This document shows, piece after piece, positions 1 through 10,626 of a DNA stretch of 64,000 nucleotides. The notes beneath the pieces were generated by a model. It had not been told where the DNA came from and ran no database searches. It saw only the letters and a list, made by a program, of their open reading frames with translations. Within the stretch, counting starts at the first letter, position 1. Every line of letters begins with the position of its first letter. This DNA comes from Pieris napi. Taxonomy: Eukaryota > Arthropoda > Insecta > Lepidoptera > Pieridae. Where the stretch lies: the NCBI RefSeq assembly GCF_905475465.1, contig NC_062249.1:2678501-2742500 (forward strand), in the 5' to 3' direction. A program made the position numbers and the translations under genes.

Positions 1-348
1 CTAAAAAAAAATACTAAGGGTTAAGTGCAAGAAGTGCATAACCAAATCAACAAAATTACAATTAATTTACATAAATTAGCTATCAAAGATTTATTCTCGA
101 TGAAATGTTTGTATTATTATAATGCTCAAAATGTTCATTCCAAATTGCCAATCTGTAAAATACTAATACAGAATCCTTCTTTTTGAGAAATTAAATATCT
201 GAACGGAGCATACGCAAATAAAAACATAACAAATGTATTACTTAGTTTCGCTTATTATGTTTTAACATGATCAATTCCCGAATCGTATTAAACCAGTCCC
301 TAGCTGTAAGATAGACCCTAGACATAAAAAATCACAAATTGCAATCAC
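1..348. other. AT-rich sequence, probably start of an intron
   Basis: I see no open reading frame, RNA gene or repeat in this stretch. If the exon candidate just to its right (349-412, - strand) is real, this is the beginning of its first intron and the gene continues beyond the left edge of the window. Confidence 0.3.
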
Positions 349-412
349 CTTCAGAGATCGTAGGCAGGACGTTGACGAAGTTAACAATCCCGACGCCCGT
401 TAGCTGACTCAT
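349..412 (-). CDS. candidate first coding exon of an unidentified gene running off the left edge
   Basis: On the - strand an ATG at 412-410 opens 21 codons plus one base (first residues MSQLTGVGIVNF), followed by a possible GT donor (AAG/GTGATT) at 348. Codon choice (GTC, AAC, CTG, ACG) is richer in G and C than the surrounding DNA, and about 200 bases of plausible 5' leader lie upstream. The peptide has a mildly hydrophobic start but no recognisable domain, so I assign no function. The donor is imperfect and no downstream exon is in the window. It could be a chance open stretch. Confidence 0.35.
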
Positions 413-1940
413 TCACAAAAATCAATTCACCACTTCCAAGAAACACAATATCCGCTTTTTAAGCTTCAACACTCGTCCCACATAGATATCCGATTTTAAC
501 ACAACATTTCTTTTAAAAAAACTGTAGAATGGATAAAACCGTTAGGATACACTTGTGTTCACCGGCCACTCATAAGCTATAACATGAGCGCGACCTAGAT
601 TTTTTTTAATCCACTGCGCACGCGCCGCCTTCTCTCGACGAAGCGCAGAGGCAGACTGGCCAGTGAACCAGTAATGAGTACATACAATTACAAAGCCGCC
701 TGGCACTTTATCTAGCTTGGTTAGTTAGCAATGCAGTTACTTGACTGGTTAACATAAACTTGTTTATAAAAATTGGGCCCGTGATATAAAAACATTATAT
801 GCTTCGCTGCCTGCTTAATGCAGTTTCAGTGTGAAATATATTATGAATCAAGGTTATCTATTTTTTAACAGTAAAAAATAAAATTAATTTTATTATTATT
901 ACAATAAATGTACCTACTGCGTTTACACTTTCGATATTATGATTAAAACATACTTTTTTATTAAAAAAAAAATATTGCTTTTTTAAGAGATTGAGTCATA
1001 TGTCTTTATCTATTAAGCTGTATATTGTAACATAAATATAATTCATTTTCTTTTTAATATATAAATGCTTTTCCTGACTGATTCATGAACGAGGGAATAT
1101 ATTATATAAACAAATAAAACTCAAATAGGTGAGATGCCTTTACCACAAAAGGTGCACTTACGACATTTCAAAATATGAACACACATTTTAATGTGATTAG
1201 ATAAGGATAAGTTAAATTGTTTATAATCAATTACATATATCAATTTTTTGTTCCTGAATGGCAAAAAACTAGGGGTAACAGCGTGAAATCGAATTTCGAA
1301 CCTCTTACTCATAAAGAATATCTACTAAATCCGTCTCAAGACACTGCCTTCCATGACTTGGTGGTTATCATATATGATAAAACTTGAGTGTTTTAGGTTA
1401 GTCACAGAGGGCTCACCACTTACTTGGCTAAGAAACACCAATAAAAACTCATGCAGATACATGTCTGCCCACTAGAAGAATGAGTAAAAACTTATAGACT
1501 CTTAGATATCTTCATGTTGAATATATATATATATAGAGCCCCAATATAATTATCAAATATCTATCTACTAAAAGTAGAGGTTTTATGAATTACCATACAA
1601 TCGACTGTGAACGTGTTAAATATTTTAAATACAAAAGACATGTAAATGAAGCATACGATACACACACCATAAGCTTGAAGAATTATTTTTAAGTCATTCT
1701 AATTAAATCTAACGCTATAACAATTATATTACATTTAAAAAAACTGTGTGTTAACGTATAAAATCAAAAACTATACAACCACCGTAAACAATACACGAAT
1801 ATACTTCATCCAACAATAATAACACGAGAGAGATAAGGATAAAATATTGAATAGCTTATGAACGTACTATGTTTATGTACAATGGGGTAGTTTTCATATC
1901 TCTACAAACAATTTCTTTTCTTAGACTTTGTAGTTGATAT
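413..1940. other. non-coding, possible promoter at its left end
   Basis: The first 200-300 bases could hold the promoter and leader of the leftward gene candidate at 349-412; a short G+C-rich patch lies at about 612-660. The rest is AT-rich with a short (TA)n run near 1522-1537. I see nothing else. Confidence 0.3.
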
Positions 1941-1941
1941 A

Positions 1942-2136
1942 GTGACATTATATTACAATATGTCAAGTGAAGCATGGCGTAATACAGAAACTTTAGGCGA
2001 TTTCCTTGCCGAAGAGTTTCTTACCATTTCTTCTCGCCCGCTTTACGCCCTTGATATGGGAACTGATAGTAAATGTAAATTAGATCTTCCTTTTTTTATA
2101 TTGATCATAAGTGTGACGACACCACTGTTTTTGTGA
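1942..2136 (+). repeat. LINE 3'-end fragment
   Basis: The segment ending in 'cgcccttgatatgggaactg' and 'agtaaatgtaaatt' matches the tail of the better-preserved LINE copy at 16210-16735 (there 'cgcccttgacttgcgaactg'). It is a short, 5'-truncated, diverged copy. The 64-codon open frame across it is part of the repeat and not a gene. Confidence 0.55.
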
Positions 2137-2149
2137 CATCAGAATCTGA

Positions 2150-2715
2150 ATTAGCAGAATTATTCCATAGGGTTGAGTTTAAAAGCAGACGTTTTGGACT
2201 CGCCATCAATAAGTCCAAAACCAACCAGGTGATGCTGGAGAGAGTTGGACAACTCTCTAGGACTTGAGAACCATCTGAACTGATCAGAAATCAAGAAAAG
2301 AACACAAATGGCCAAAAATGCTATGAGCAGTTAAACGCGCATTTGGCAAGATAAGAAAATCTTAAATCGAACTAAGATGAGAATTGTGCGAACGATGGTT
2401 TTCTCTATTTTCCTTTATGGAAGGGAGTCATGGATGATTCGAGCGCAAGACAGGTAAACAATTGATTCAGATGTGGTGTTGGAGAATGATACGCATACCA
2501 TGGACCGCTAAAAGAACTAACCAATCAATCTTGGATCAGCTCAGAGTTCGTACGAGACTCTCAACAACAACCTGAACAAACTGTCATCGGCTAGGAAGAC
2601 AAAGGGCCGCGGGGAACGCCAACCTGCTGGTGTGACCAAGTCACGATTCTCACGGGTCTCCCCATACCGGCGCTAAGGGAAGCTAAAGACCGAACAAAGT
2701 AAGATATCACTAGGC
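2150..2715 (+). repeat. decayed RTE-type LINE fragment (reverse transcriptase C-terminal region)
   Basis: Read in shifting + frames, this stretch gives pieces typical of the region after the reverse transcriptase palm in RTE-clade LINEs: a 'R.KMRIVRTMVFSIFLYGRE' segment (about 2370-2425), then 'MWCWRRMIRIPWTAKRTN' (about 2465-2520). Several stops and frameshifts break it. The element is dead and 5'-truncated. The clade is from my recollection of RTE proteins, not a search. Confidence 0.6.
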
Positions 2716-2729
2716 AGAATACCAAATAC

Positions 2730-2935
2730 CGTCCGTATCACCTCGATGTCCATCGTTCCACAAGTGAGCGTTTCTTAAGGCAATTTTTGCCGCGCACCAC
2801 CACTATGTGGAGCCAGCTGCCCACTGAAGTGTTTCCGAACCCATTCGACTTAGGGTACTTCAAGAAAAGAGCGTACCAATCTGGCAATGGGAGTGTCCAT
2901 GGAGGGCAGTATCGCTAAATATCAGGTGAGCAGAA
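2730..2935 (+). repeat. 5'-truncated LINE tail (family A)
   Basis: This is one of several copies in the window of the same LINE 3' end. The + strand reads like the last part of a reverse transcriptase, with peptide pieces YHLDVHRSTSERFL and MWSQLPTEVFPNPFDLG. Related copies lie at 24132-24265 and 25605-25800 (+), and at 41768-41890, 41990-42165, 53265-53345 and 57481-57645 (-). Confidence 0.6.
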
Positions 2936-3595
2936 AAAAAGGGCACCAGGCACCGTACAGCGACGCGATCTTTAGCAATGAATACGACTCCAATTAAAAG
3001 GTTGCTACCATAATGGCATTAAACAAGAGCTTTGACGTGTTTCATGTTTCTCTGGCCTCGGCTAAGAGTACAATTAAGACACAGCACCGATAATTCAATT
3101 CTTGTTTAAAATAGTTTATTTCTTTTCATAGTTTGAATTATCACTGATTTTTATATTTAATTTCGCTGGTCGTATCCGCATGTTGTAGCGACGGCAATGC
3201 TTTTCATATTTTTATATGAATAAGAATATGAAGAGAAGTGTACAATACGAGTAAATTATTTGATTTCATAAATTAATTTAAAAAAAACTCGTTAGCGTGA
3301 ACAAAACCCGGACTATTCGCCCTAGTCAATTCGTTCCTATCACAAAATCAATAAAACTGATAAACGGATGCATATTGTGATAAAAAAATCTGTCCCCAAA
3401 GGCCAGCCACTCGACCATGTTTTTTGAATAACATATTGGGATAATAAAAATATTTTAAAAGTACTATGAGCTGTTTTTGCTTACGTCTTCGAACTTAATA
3501 CATTACTTTTATATCACTTCTTACAAACCGCAGTTTGTTATATATATAACAGCGTGTTAAAAGGACGTTGGTTTGTTAATACTTATGTGATAATA

Positions 3596-3735
3596 TTCTA
3601 TTATATAAAATTTTCGTTCCCATACTCCTCCGAAACGGCATGACCGATTCCTATGAATTTTTTAATGCATATTCAGTAAGTCTTAGAATGGGCTACTATC
3701 TATCTTTGAAACCTGTTTACCCCAAAAAATTATTT
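3596..3735 (+). mobile_element. Helitron-like 5' end fragment
   Basis: The stretch begins TCTATTATATAAAATTTTCG and continues with 'ctccgaaacggcatgaccga', the layout seen at the 5' ends of the other Helitron-like copies here (8048 and 37447). No CTAG end is seen downstream, so it is truncated or interrupted by the hairpin elements that follow. Confidence 0.4.
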
Positions 3736-3746
3736 TTTATTTATTA

Positions 3747-3977
3747 GATTATTTTTCCGACCCTAATGTCGGCCAATAGAATTGCACCATTCGACGTCAC
3801 GTGGTACAACCTACATGGTATTATACTGAAAATTTTTTGTGAAAATTTTCTCTGGTCGTTGCTTCAAGAAAAGTATTAAGTAGTTGTTTTATTCATTATG
3901 AAATTCTTATTTGTTAACTGTACATTTCGTCTCATGGTGCAATTCTATTGGCCGACATTTGGGTCGGAAAAATAATC
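3747..3977. mobile_element. hairpin MITE
   Basis: The first 44 bases (from 'gattatttttccgaccctaa') return as a nearly exact reverse complement at 3934-3977. The unit is about 230 bp, non-coding and foldable, as expected of a MITE. It sits directly beside a second palindromic unit (3983-4094). Confidence 0.6.
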
Positions 3978-3982
3978 CCCCG

Positions 3983-4094
3983 AATACCACTCGAGCTTCA
4001 AAATTATCTGGTATTTCCCTCAACGACTGTCGTCGTCATGACAACTACATTAATTGTTGGAAATACCCGATAATTTTGAAGCTCTTGTGGTATT
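3983..4094. repeat. short palindromic element
   Basis: Left arm 'aataccactcgagcttcaaa' pairs with right arm 'ttttgaagctcttgtggtat'. The arms are about 40 bases with a few mismatches and a loop of about 30 bases. The unit begins 5 bases after the neighbouring hairpin MITE ends. Confidence 0.55.
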
Positions 4095-4656
4095 ACATAT
4101 GACAATTTATTTTGTTTTTTCACTCCTCTACGATAAACGCCTATTTTTTATTTGTTAATTTAAAACTTATGTTTTGAACTCAGAGGTTAATACATATATA
4201 TAAAAAAGAAAAAAATAAAAAAAAAAAATTACCTAGAGAAAAATTCACAGAAAAATCTAAAAAAAGTTTTCATTTCGAAAAATCGAACAGTCTGGTGTAT
4301 CATAGCAAAATGCTCCATGTTGGTAGGTACTAAAAAGGTAGGCTAAGTAAAATCACATTAAGGAGAAACGAATATATTTTTTATAAAACACTCGGTCATA
4401 AACTACCTCCTAGCTACACTATAATATTAAAATCTAGTGAATAACAAGGAAACTTAAAAACTCGAACCACAAACATCTCATTATTACTGACCACAAGTTA
4501 TCACTGTCGAGGTTAAAGTTGCATTGTATCACGTGACTCGGGCTAAATTTAGAAGGAAGTTATCGTATATTATTGAGGCATGGTTTACTGTATTAATAAA
4601 AGAAATTACACGTGATTAATATAATTAGAAACAACAAAAATTGAGATAGGACAAAT

Positions 4657-4820
4657 AAACGTGGCGTGGCTTAAACGTGCGACTCTCATTCCTGAGGTCG
4701 TAGGTTCCATCCCGTACACTAGTGAAGAAACCGGCATACCTTAGAGCCAAAACGTGGAAAGGCTAATAGAAAAAACAGACATAGAAATCTAAGCCCAGAT
4801 CTAAAGATCTCGCCACTGTT
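4657..4820 (+). repeat. diverged tRNA-derived SINE (family S1)
   Basis: This is a degraded copy of the tRNA-derived SINE best seen at 33171-33462 and 42533. The B-box region 'ggtcgtaggttccatcc', the middle 'aaaccggcataccttagagc' and the 3' part 'agaaatctaagcccagatct' are recognisable, with internal deletions. Confidence 0.6.
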
Positions 4821-5784
4821 TCTCTTTTGACAAACTTCCAAAGACGAGATTTTCAGAATATTTTGCCCGAACTCATCGGTCCACTACTACGGTGATTACG
4901 TTACACATGTATAAACGTATAAAGTTCCTTTGTTTTATTACATAAAACCTGTTATATATAAGAACCGCTAATTATAGTCCTTTTATTATATTTTTTTTAG
5001 CTAATTATAGTTACTATGAATATTATTACAGAACTTTTATATTATGTATTATTTATATACTGTGTGTATAAAAAATACTTATAATTTATTCTTCAATTCT
5101 ACATTAAAGTATTAAACAATCTTTAACAATAAAATAGCTAAAACTACTAACCGTCAGACAACATTTTTGCATTAAATATGAAATATTTGAAAGCATCCCG
5201 CCCTAGGGACCGTACATTTATTATCAATTACTTAAGTACTAATTTTGTTATGCGTACAAACGTTATATTGAGAGAACATAGGAATAAATTAGCTATTATT
5301 ATATCTGCACGTTCGCTTATTATTCAGTATAAACAAGTAAACTATATCTTGAATGTGTGTCATCATATATCACGACATTCAAACAATTCTCGTTATCATT
5401 TAACTTTCATGAGGAGTACTGAATCGAAATCAATAAATACATATTGAATATCTTAAAACTGGATAGAAATGGCGTGAAAGAAAAATGAAGATGCGTACAA
5501 AATTGTAGCCTGTGGTGGTTGGAGTTAATAGTGGTTACCTGGAAGAGATTGCTCGAAATATATATGGCCGCCAGTTGCCCTGCTTTGTAATTCAAATTTT
5601 ATAATTGTTATGTGCGTATTTCTACAATTCTGCAACAAATTCTAAATAAATAAAAATATTCAATATGGGTTTGCGATCTACTAGTTTTCTATTATATTCC
5701 TATCTTTCACGTGAATGAAATTTAATTATAATATCAACTGCCGCTATTACATTGTTCTAATCACAATAAATTATTTAAAAAAAA

Positions 5785-5885
5785 CATTTCTGTCTCGTCG
5801 GGCCCTCAGATTTCTGCATCTGTTTCGTAATCTTTCCATTATTCAAGTAGGCGATTAGCCTTCTTTGCCTGACACAACACTGATA
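5785..5885 (-). repeat. SINE S1 3' fragment
   Basis: On the - strand this reads the SINE 3' half in the order 'gtgtcaggcaaagaaggcta', 'atcgcctacttgaataatgg', then 'cagaaatctgagggcc'. The tRNA-like head is missing. Confidence 0.5.
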
Positions 5886-6197
5886 CAATCCTGATAATAC
5901 ATAATCTTATATTATCAATCATTATCTGTATGCATTACAGTATCTTCAGCATTCCAATCACAAACCGATAAATTGCATTGCGATTAATTAACACGTAATT
6001 CACGATTAATTAAATTTGATTACGTTTCGATTACGTCTTACTTATATTATAAATGAAAAAGTGTGCTTATATAACTGTATTATACCAACCTTTTATTGTG
6101 TTTAAATGCCAAAAATTAAGGAAATTAAAAAATAATTAAATATGAACTAAAATCGTTTACAGCAAAATTAAACCCTAGAAGAGTAAAAATAACTCAC

Positions 6198-6300
6198 TTT
6201 TCTTATTCGTATCAAATCTATCCTCGTGTCCATTGCAATCGTCATCGTACTCGTAAGCCTTGAAGTTCTCGAAGGAATACAGTTTGACGGCTTTTATTAG
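6198..6300 (-). CDS. weak exon candidate, unidentified
   Basis: The - strand is open for 34 codons between a possible acceptor (ending AATAG at about 6301) and a good donor (GTGAGT at 6197). The codons are G+C-richer than the flanks and read ...SFENFKAYEYDDDCNG... Another frame has an ATG at 6245 giving 16 codons to the same donor. I cannot choose between an internal exon, a first exon and chance. A G+C-rich patch at 6530-6640 could be the promoter of such a leftward gene. Confidence 0.22.
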
Positions 6301-6524
6301 CTATTCAATGGATAAGATGTAACTTTCGTACTGTTCGACGAGACTTAGTTTCTCAGTAAACAAAGGTCCATAAACACTAGCCTCGTTCTAATATGAATAC
6401 AATTCAATCCAAAACAGGAAGCTGGATTACGCACGTCGCATTGTTCGCTCAAACAATGGTCGTCGATAGATGCGAATCGTTCGAAATTTAAATTCGCAAG
6501 TTTAGTCCGCGATCGTCACGGGCT

Positions 6525-6645
6525 CAGTAGGTGACCGGTAACCGTGGGGGGCGCGTGTCGTCTGGCCGGGATTGCAGTCTCCGCCGCCGCGCCGGCGCCC
6601 GGAATTGTGTCAGACAGTCCCGGAGCACCCCGGCCTTTCATTACA
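6525..6645. promoter_or_regulatory. G+C-rich island, possible promoter
   Basis: This stretch of about 120 bases is strongly G+C-rich (for example 'ccgccgccgcgccggcgccc') in otherwise AT-rich DNA. No SINE or LINE match explains it. It could be a promoter or non-coding first exon for the leftward exon candidate at 6198-6300. The evidence is composition only. Confidence 0.25.
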
Positions 6646-6649
6646 CCTC

Positions 6650-7842
6650 CACGCTCGACGCATCAATACATTCGTTACAGTATGCCTCGGCTTATAATTG
6701 TCGCTTAGACATTACTTATGAATATTATAATTCGAAGCTGTGAATTGTAATAAGGAAGGTACTAAGTAATTACAAGCCACGCAATTAAAATAATTTCTCG
6801 TCAAAATCAGAATGTTACGCATTTAAAAATTTACAATTGGAATTGTTAATTTCGAATACATACTTATCAATAAATATAATCGATAAAGCTAAGAAGCATG
6901 ATCTACAATACAAAGATACGCCTAAAGGACTGGCGTATGAGCGTACCTTACGCAGTGTTAGAGATGCTTTTGAGACCTAGTATGTTATAGTTACTTACAC
7001 ACTTTTTTCATTCACTCACTTACACATTTGCACCCACATACTCACTCATGCACTCAGGCGTGTTGATAACAGTTGAAAAGTAAATAAAATAAAAGATTTA
7101 TTAAATTATATATATATTTTAAGAAATGTATACTTAAGTTTGTTATGGAGAAGAGCTGGGAACCCTGACACAGGTATTTCTTACTTAAAAAGGTTCCCAA
7201 ATCTTACACATTGTAATGCATATGTACTTAAAATGAATAAACAGATTTTTTAAGATTACTCTTCAATATTAAACCCACTGAAACGGTATAATTATGAAAA
7301 GTCAGGTGCAGTTACCGAATGAAAATTGTATCTTTTATCGCGTTCACCTCTGGCATTAGAGAGGGTTTCGGGTCACTTACCTGGCCAATATCATAGACTG
7401 GCACGCTCCAACAGATTACGTCACTTCCCATTTACTAGCAAAACTTAGATTGTATACTGGGAAAATCTTTTATCTGCTAGAATCTAATAATATTATTATA
7501 TTTTGCCCGATGGAATTTAGACATATGTAGATGTAATCGTAAAAGGAACAAATTATACATTTTTTTTTAATTTTGCTTATACAATATACATATTAGATTT
7601 TAAACATTCAAATTCTTTGAAGTCAGCTCCAAATCTATTCTTAATCATCCGTATATTTAGTACAATAGTAGAAAATATTAAGTATTATATTTAGATTCTG
7701 CCAAAGTTATTAAGTTCTTCAAAAAAAAAACATTGGACTTTTTAATGTCAAGCCAAAACTTAATAAATTTTTACCTAATAAAATAAATATAAACTTTTAT
7801 CCTTATAGTAAGTCTGGGCAGGTAGAGTATTATTATTTTCAG
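6650..7842. other. AT-rich non-coding sequence
   Basis: I see no gene, tRNA or repeat that I can name in this stretch. Confidence 0.4.
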
Positions 7843-8047
7843 GCAGCCGAATGTGCTAACGGTGTCGAAAAAACGCAAAAATGCAAGCATTCGTGCGAGG
7901 TGAACCGTGGATATTACACGTTAGGAAAGTTTAGAAATATAAAAAGAATTGTTAAAAAACGTACGTTGCCGTACTAATAACAGTACATTACCTGGTGCCT
8001 AAAATTTATAACAACTACCAAATACGTGTAAAATATATATAATATAA

Positions 8048-8341
8048 TCTATATATATAAAAGAAAGTCGTGTTTGTTACAACACTTATAACTCGAGAAC
8101 GGCTGGACCGATTGCCATGGCTTAACATGCAGTATCGCCATATTGACGCTAGGGAGAAGATGCCTAATGTGTAAAACTACCATTCTTCTTTCGCAATGGC
8201 GAGCAATAAAACATTTCTGAATTTGCAAAAAGTTGTATTAATGTAATACTTAACATTAATGAAATCCTAAAATAAGTTAAATTAAAGTAACAACGATTTT
8301 ATAAGGTTGTAGGGCGGAACGAAGTTAGCCAGGTCAGCTAG
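8048..8341 (+). mobile_element. non-autonomous Helitron
   Basis: It begins with TC (TCTATATATATAAAAGAAAG) and ends CTAG followed by T, as expected of Helitrons, with no target-site duplication and no coding capacity. The 3' end reads 'gaagttagccaggtcagcta'. This is the short element type common in Lepidoptera, moved by Rep/helicase encoded elsewhere. Confidence 0.65.
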
Positions 8342-8779
8342 TATATATATATAACGAACATTTTTTTTAAATTTAATCACATTACACTAAACTATTAATT
8401 ATTTGTTTCTGTTTAACGCGCTAATCTCAGCTTATCAAATGAAAAAAATATATATTTTGTTGGATAAGCAAAAGGCTATTAAACATGATGCTACAACCGA
8501 ACTGACGAGAGTAAAATCGCTAGGCACAGCTTGTGTCCGCATACACTCAACTAAAAATAAATTCTAAAGGCGTATACATAAAAACATTTTAAAATACGAC
8601 TCTGAAATTCCGGGTTATAATGTAGATAATCATGAGATTTCTCGTTTAACGTATCGAGGCGGCAACGATAAATCTCCCGCAATGACAACTTATCGCTTTC
8701 TGCAATCTGAAGTTTCTTATCAAAGAAATGTATCCATTTTGCCTTTAACTGAGGATCTTGTTAAACCAGTACAATGATA

Positions 8780-10023
8780 TTAAACAACTTAAATAATAAG
8801 AGTCATTGTATTGCTGCATATCCATATTTGATATTGTATATTAGATGATAATTATTATTGTAGGGTTAAGTTGATTTGAAATAATAAAAAAATCATAACA
8901 CATATAATTCATATCTTATGTATCATCATTAATGTCAAAAATAGTTTTATTAATTTTATGGATTAGTATTGCAGACTAATGGTCAATATAAAAAATGTAT
9001 TTCTCAATTAAAGACATATATATACCTATATTTGTGTATGTCAAAATTTTTAAAAAACTTCAGCACTGTGTTAGTATCCTTAATATTCAAACATAGTAAA
9101 GCCATATTATTGTCTTATTATATGTAACATATACGGTATACCTATTAATATTTTTTCATACATAATTTTTTACCTATAAAATATCTATTAATAGAAAAAT
9201 TGCAATAAGCCATTATGATACCATTGACTTATCACAGACTAATAATTTATAAAGAAAATTATTTATGTTTATTATTAATACTTATTTTAATTGTGTATTA
9301 AGTCACTAATTGAACCATTCACAATAGATGTAATCAGTAGCTAAAAGAGAAATATAATAGCTAATTAATTAAAAAATATTGATTATGCCTGTAAGGCTAA
9401 TTACTTAATCTAGCCTTTTTTAGATTCTTTTTTATATGCTGTTAAGGTATAAAATTTTAATAGTTCTTCAGAAATCATAATAGTCCCACATCCATAATTC
9501 CAGTGATTCTTAAATGTGTTGTGTTTAACATAATATATTTTAAAATAGATAATATTGACATTTGACTGTATATTAAATAATAATATATTATGTATTTATC
9601 TTAAAACTATGCATAACTCAATTATACTAACAAATTAAATTAAATAGAGCTGAAAACTGTTGTCTGAAAAGATAATAAAGAAATTTAAAATAATGGTTAA
9701 CAAAAGACACAGAACTATATCCATATATCCAACATACCTATAGGATAACTAGAAGTAGAACCTGTTTCAAAGATAAATTTATCCTGTATAGATATAGATT
9801 CCCATTTCCCATGCTGAATCTTTAGTAGAGGGTATAGTAGCATTAGTGGTTAGTTTCAATGCTTTTATACTTTTACACAGCACTAACTATTTTTGAAAAG
9901 TAATAACTACTATTGATCCATCTAGGTGATCTAATGATTTACTAGTTCTACATTATGAAATTTGATATGTTAAGTAGTTTCAGAGTTTTCGCATAAATAT
10001 AAATCTGACAATCACAAACTTGC
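8780..10023. other. very AT-rich sequence, nothing recognised
   Basis: I found no convincing exon, RNA gene or named repeat. If the exon at 10024-10132 is real, this is its first intron. Confidence 0.4.
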
Positions 10024-10132
10024 CTTCTTTGACATTCTTTGAAGACTGTGAAGACGAAACTCCGGGTATTTTATCACTAGCACAATTCATTGTATTCACG
10101 TCCATTGAACAACATTCACAAGTTCTACTCAT
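10024..10132 (-). CDS. candidate first exon of a divergent, unidentified gene
   Basis: An ATG at 10132-10130 on the - strand opens 36 codons plus one base, starting MSRTCECCSMDVN and ending with a serine-rich stretch. It runs into AG/GCAAGT, the precise consensus of the rare GC-AG intron class. The peptide is cysteine-rich at its start and has no domain I recognise. Its start lies 494 bases from the ICA69 start codon in head-to-head orientation, which suggests a shared promoter. No second exon was found to the left, so the call rests on one exon. Confidence 0.35.
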
Positions 10133-10626
10133 TGATCACTATAAGGCATAATATTTGCAAATTTTATTTTATTTATAACTATTGTTTAACAAGAACTATA
10201 ACAGTACAACGCGGCGGCCATTCAACGTTCCGATTGTAAATAAAACGCCGTAGACAATTGACAGCGGTTGACAACTGGCACTTAAACGATTGTCAAAAAA
10301 AATCATATTATGATTTAAAGAATTTAGACTGCTTTAATTATCATTACCACAAACAATCTATGCTATTTTGTATTTCGATAATTTTCATTATTAAAATGCT
10401 CTATATCACAATTTATTCAGTTATCCATATATCAAATCCAACGCTAAAAATTATAAGTCGAAAAATCATTGTCTTTAAACATAAAGTCATACATCAACTG
10501 TCAACTATCAATCATATTATAATTTGTATGACTTAATCCAGCTTTCAAGAACTAAACCAATTAGAAAAGCTATATTTTAATGTTTTTTGTTATAATTATT
10601 AAAGAGTTCCCTCTTTTATTCTAAAT
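10133..10626. promoter_or_regulatory. likely bidirectional promoter and ICA69 5' leader
   Basis: This is the gap between two divergent start codons. It contains 'gcggcggccattcaacg', the only G+C-rich patch nearby and resembling a YY1-type GGCCAT core, on an AT-rich background. The 92-codon open frame inside it (10258-10536) has an AT-driven composition and no family resemblance, so I treat it as chance. An in-frame TAA at 10600-10602 bounds the ICA69 reading frame. Confidence 0.35.

Noticed and set aside
10258..10536. 92-codon open frame upstream of ICA69
   Set aside because: Composition is AT-driven (Ile, Lys, Tyr, Asn), with no family resemblance and no exon relation to ICA69.
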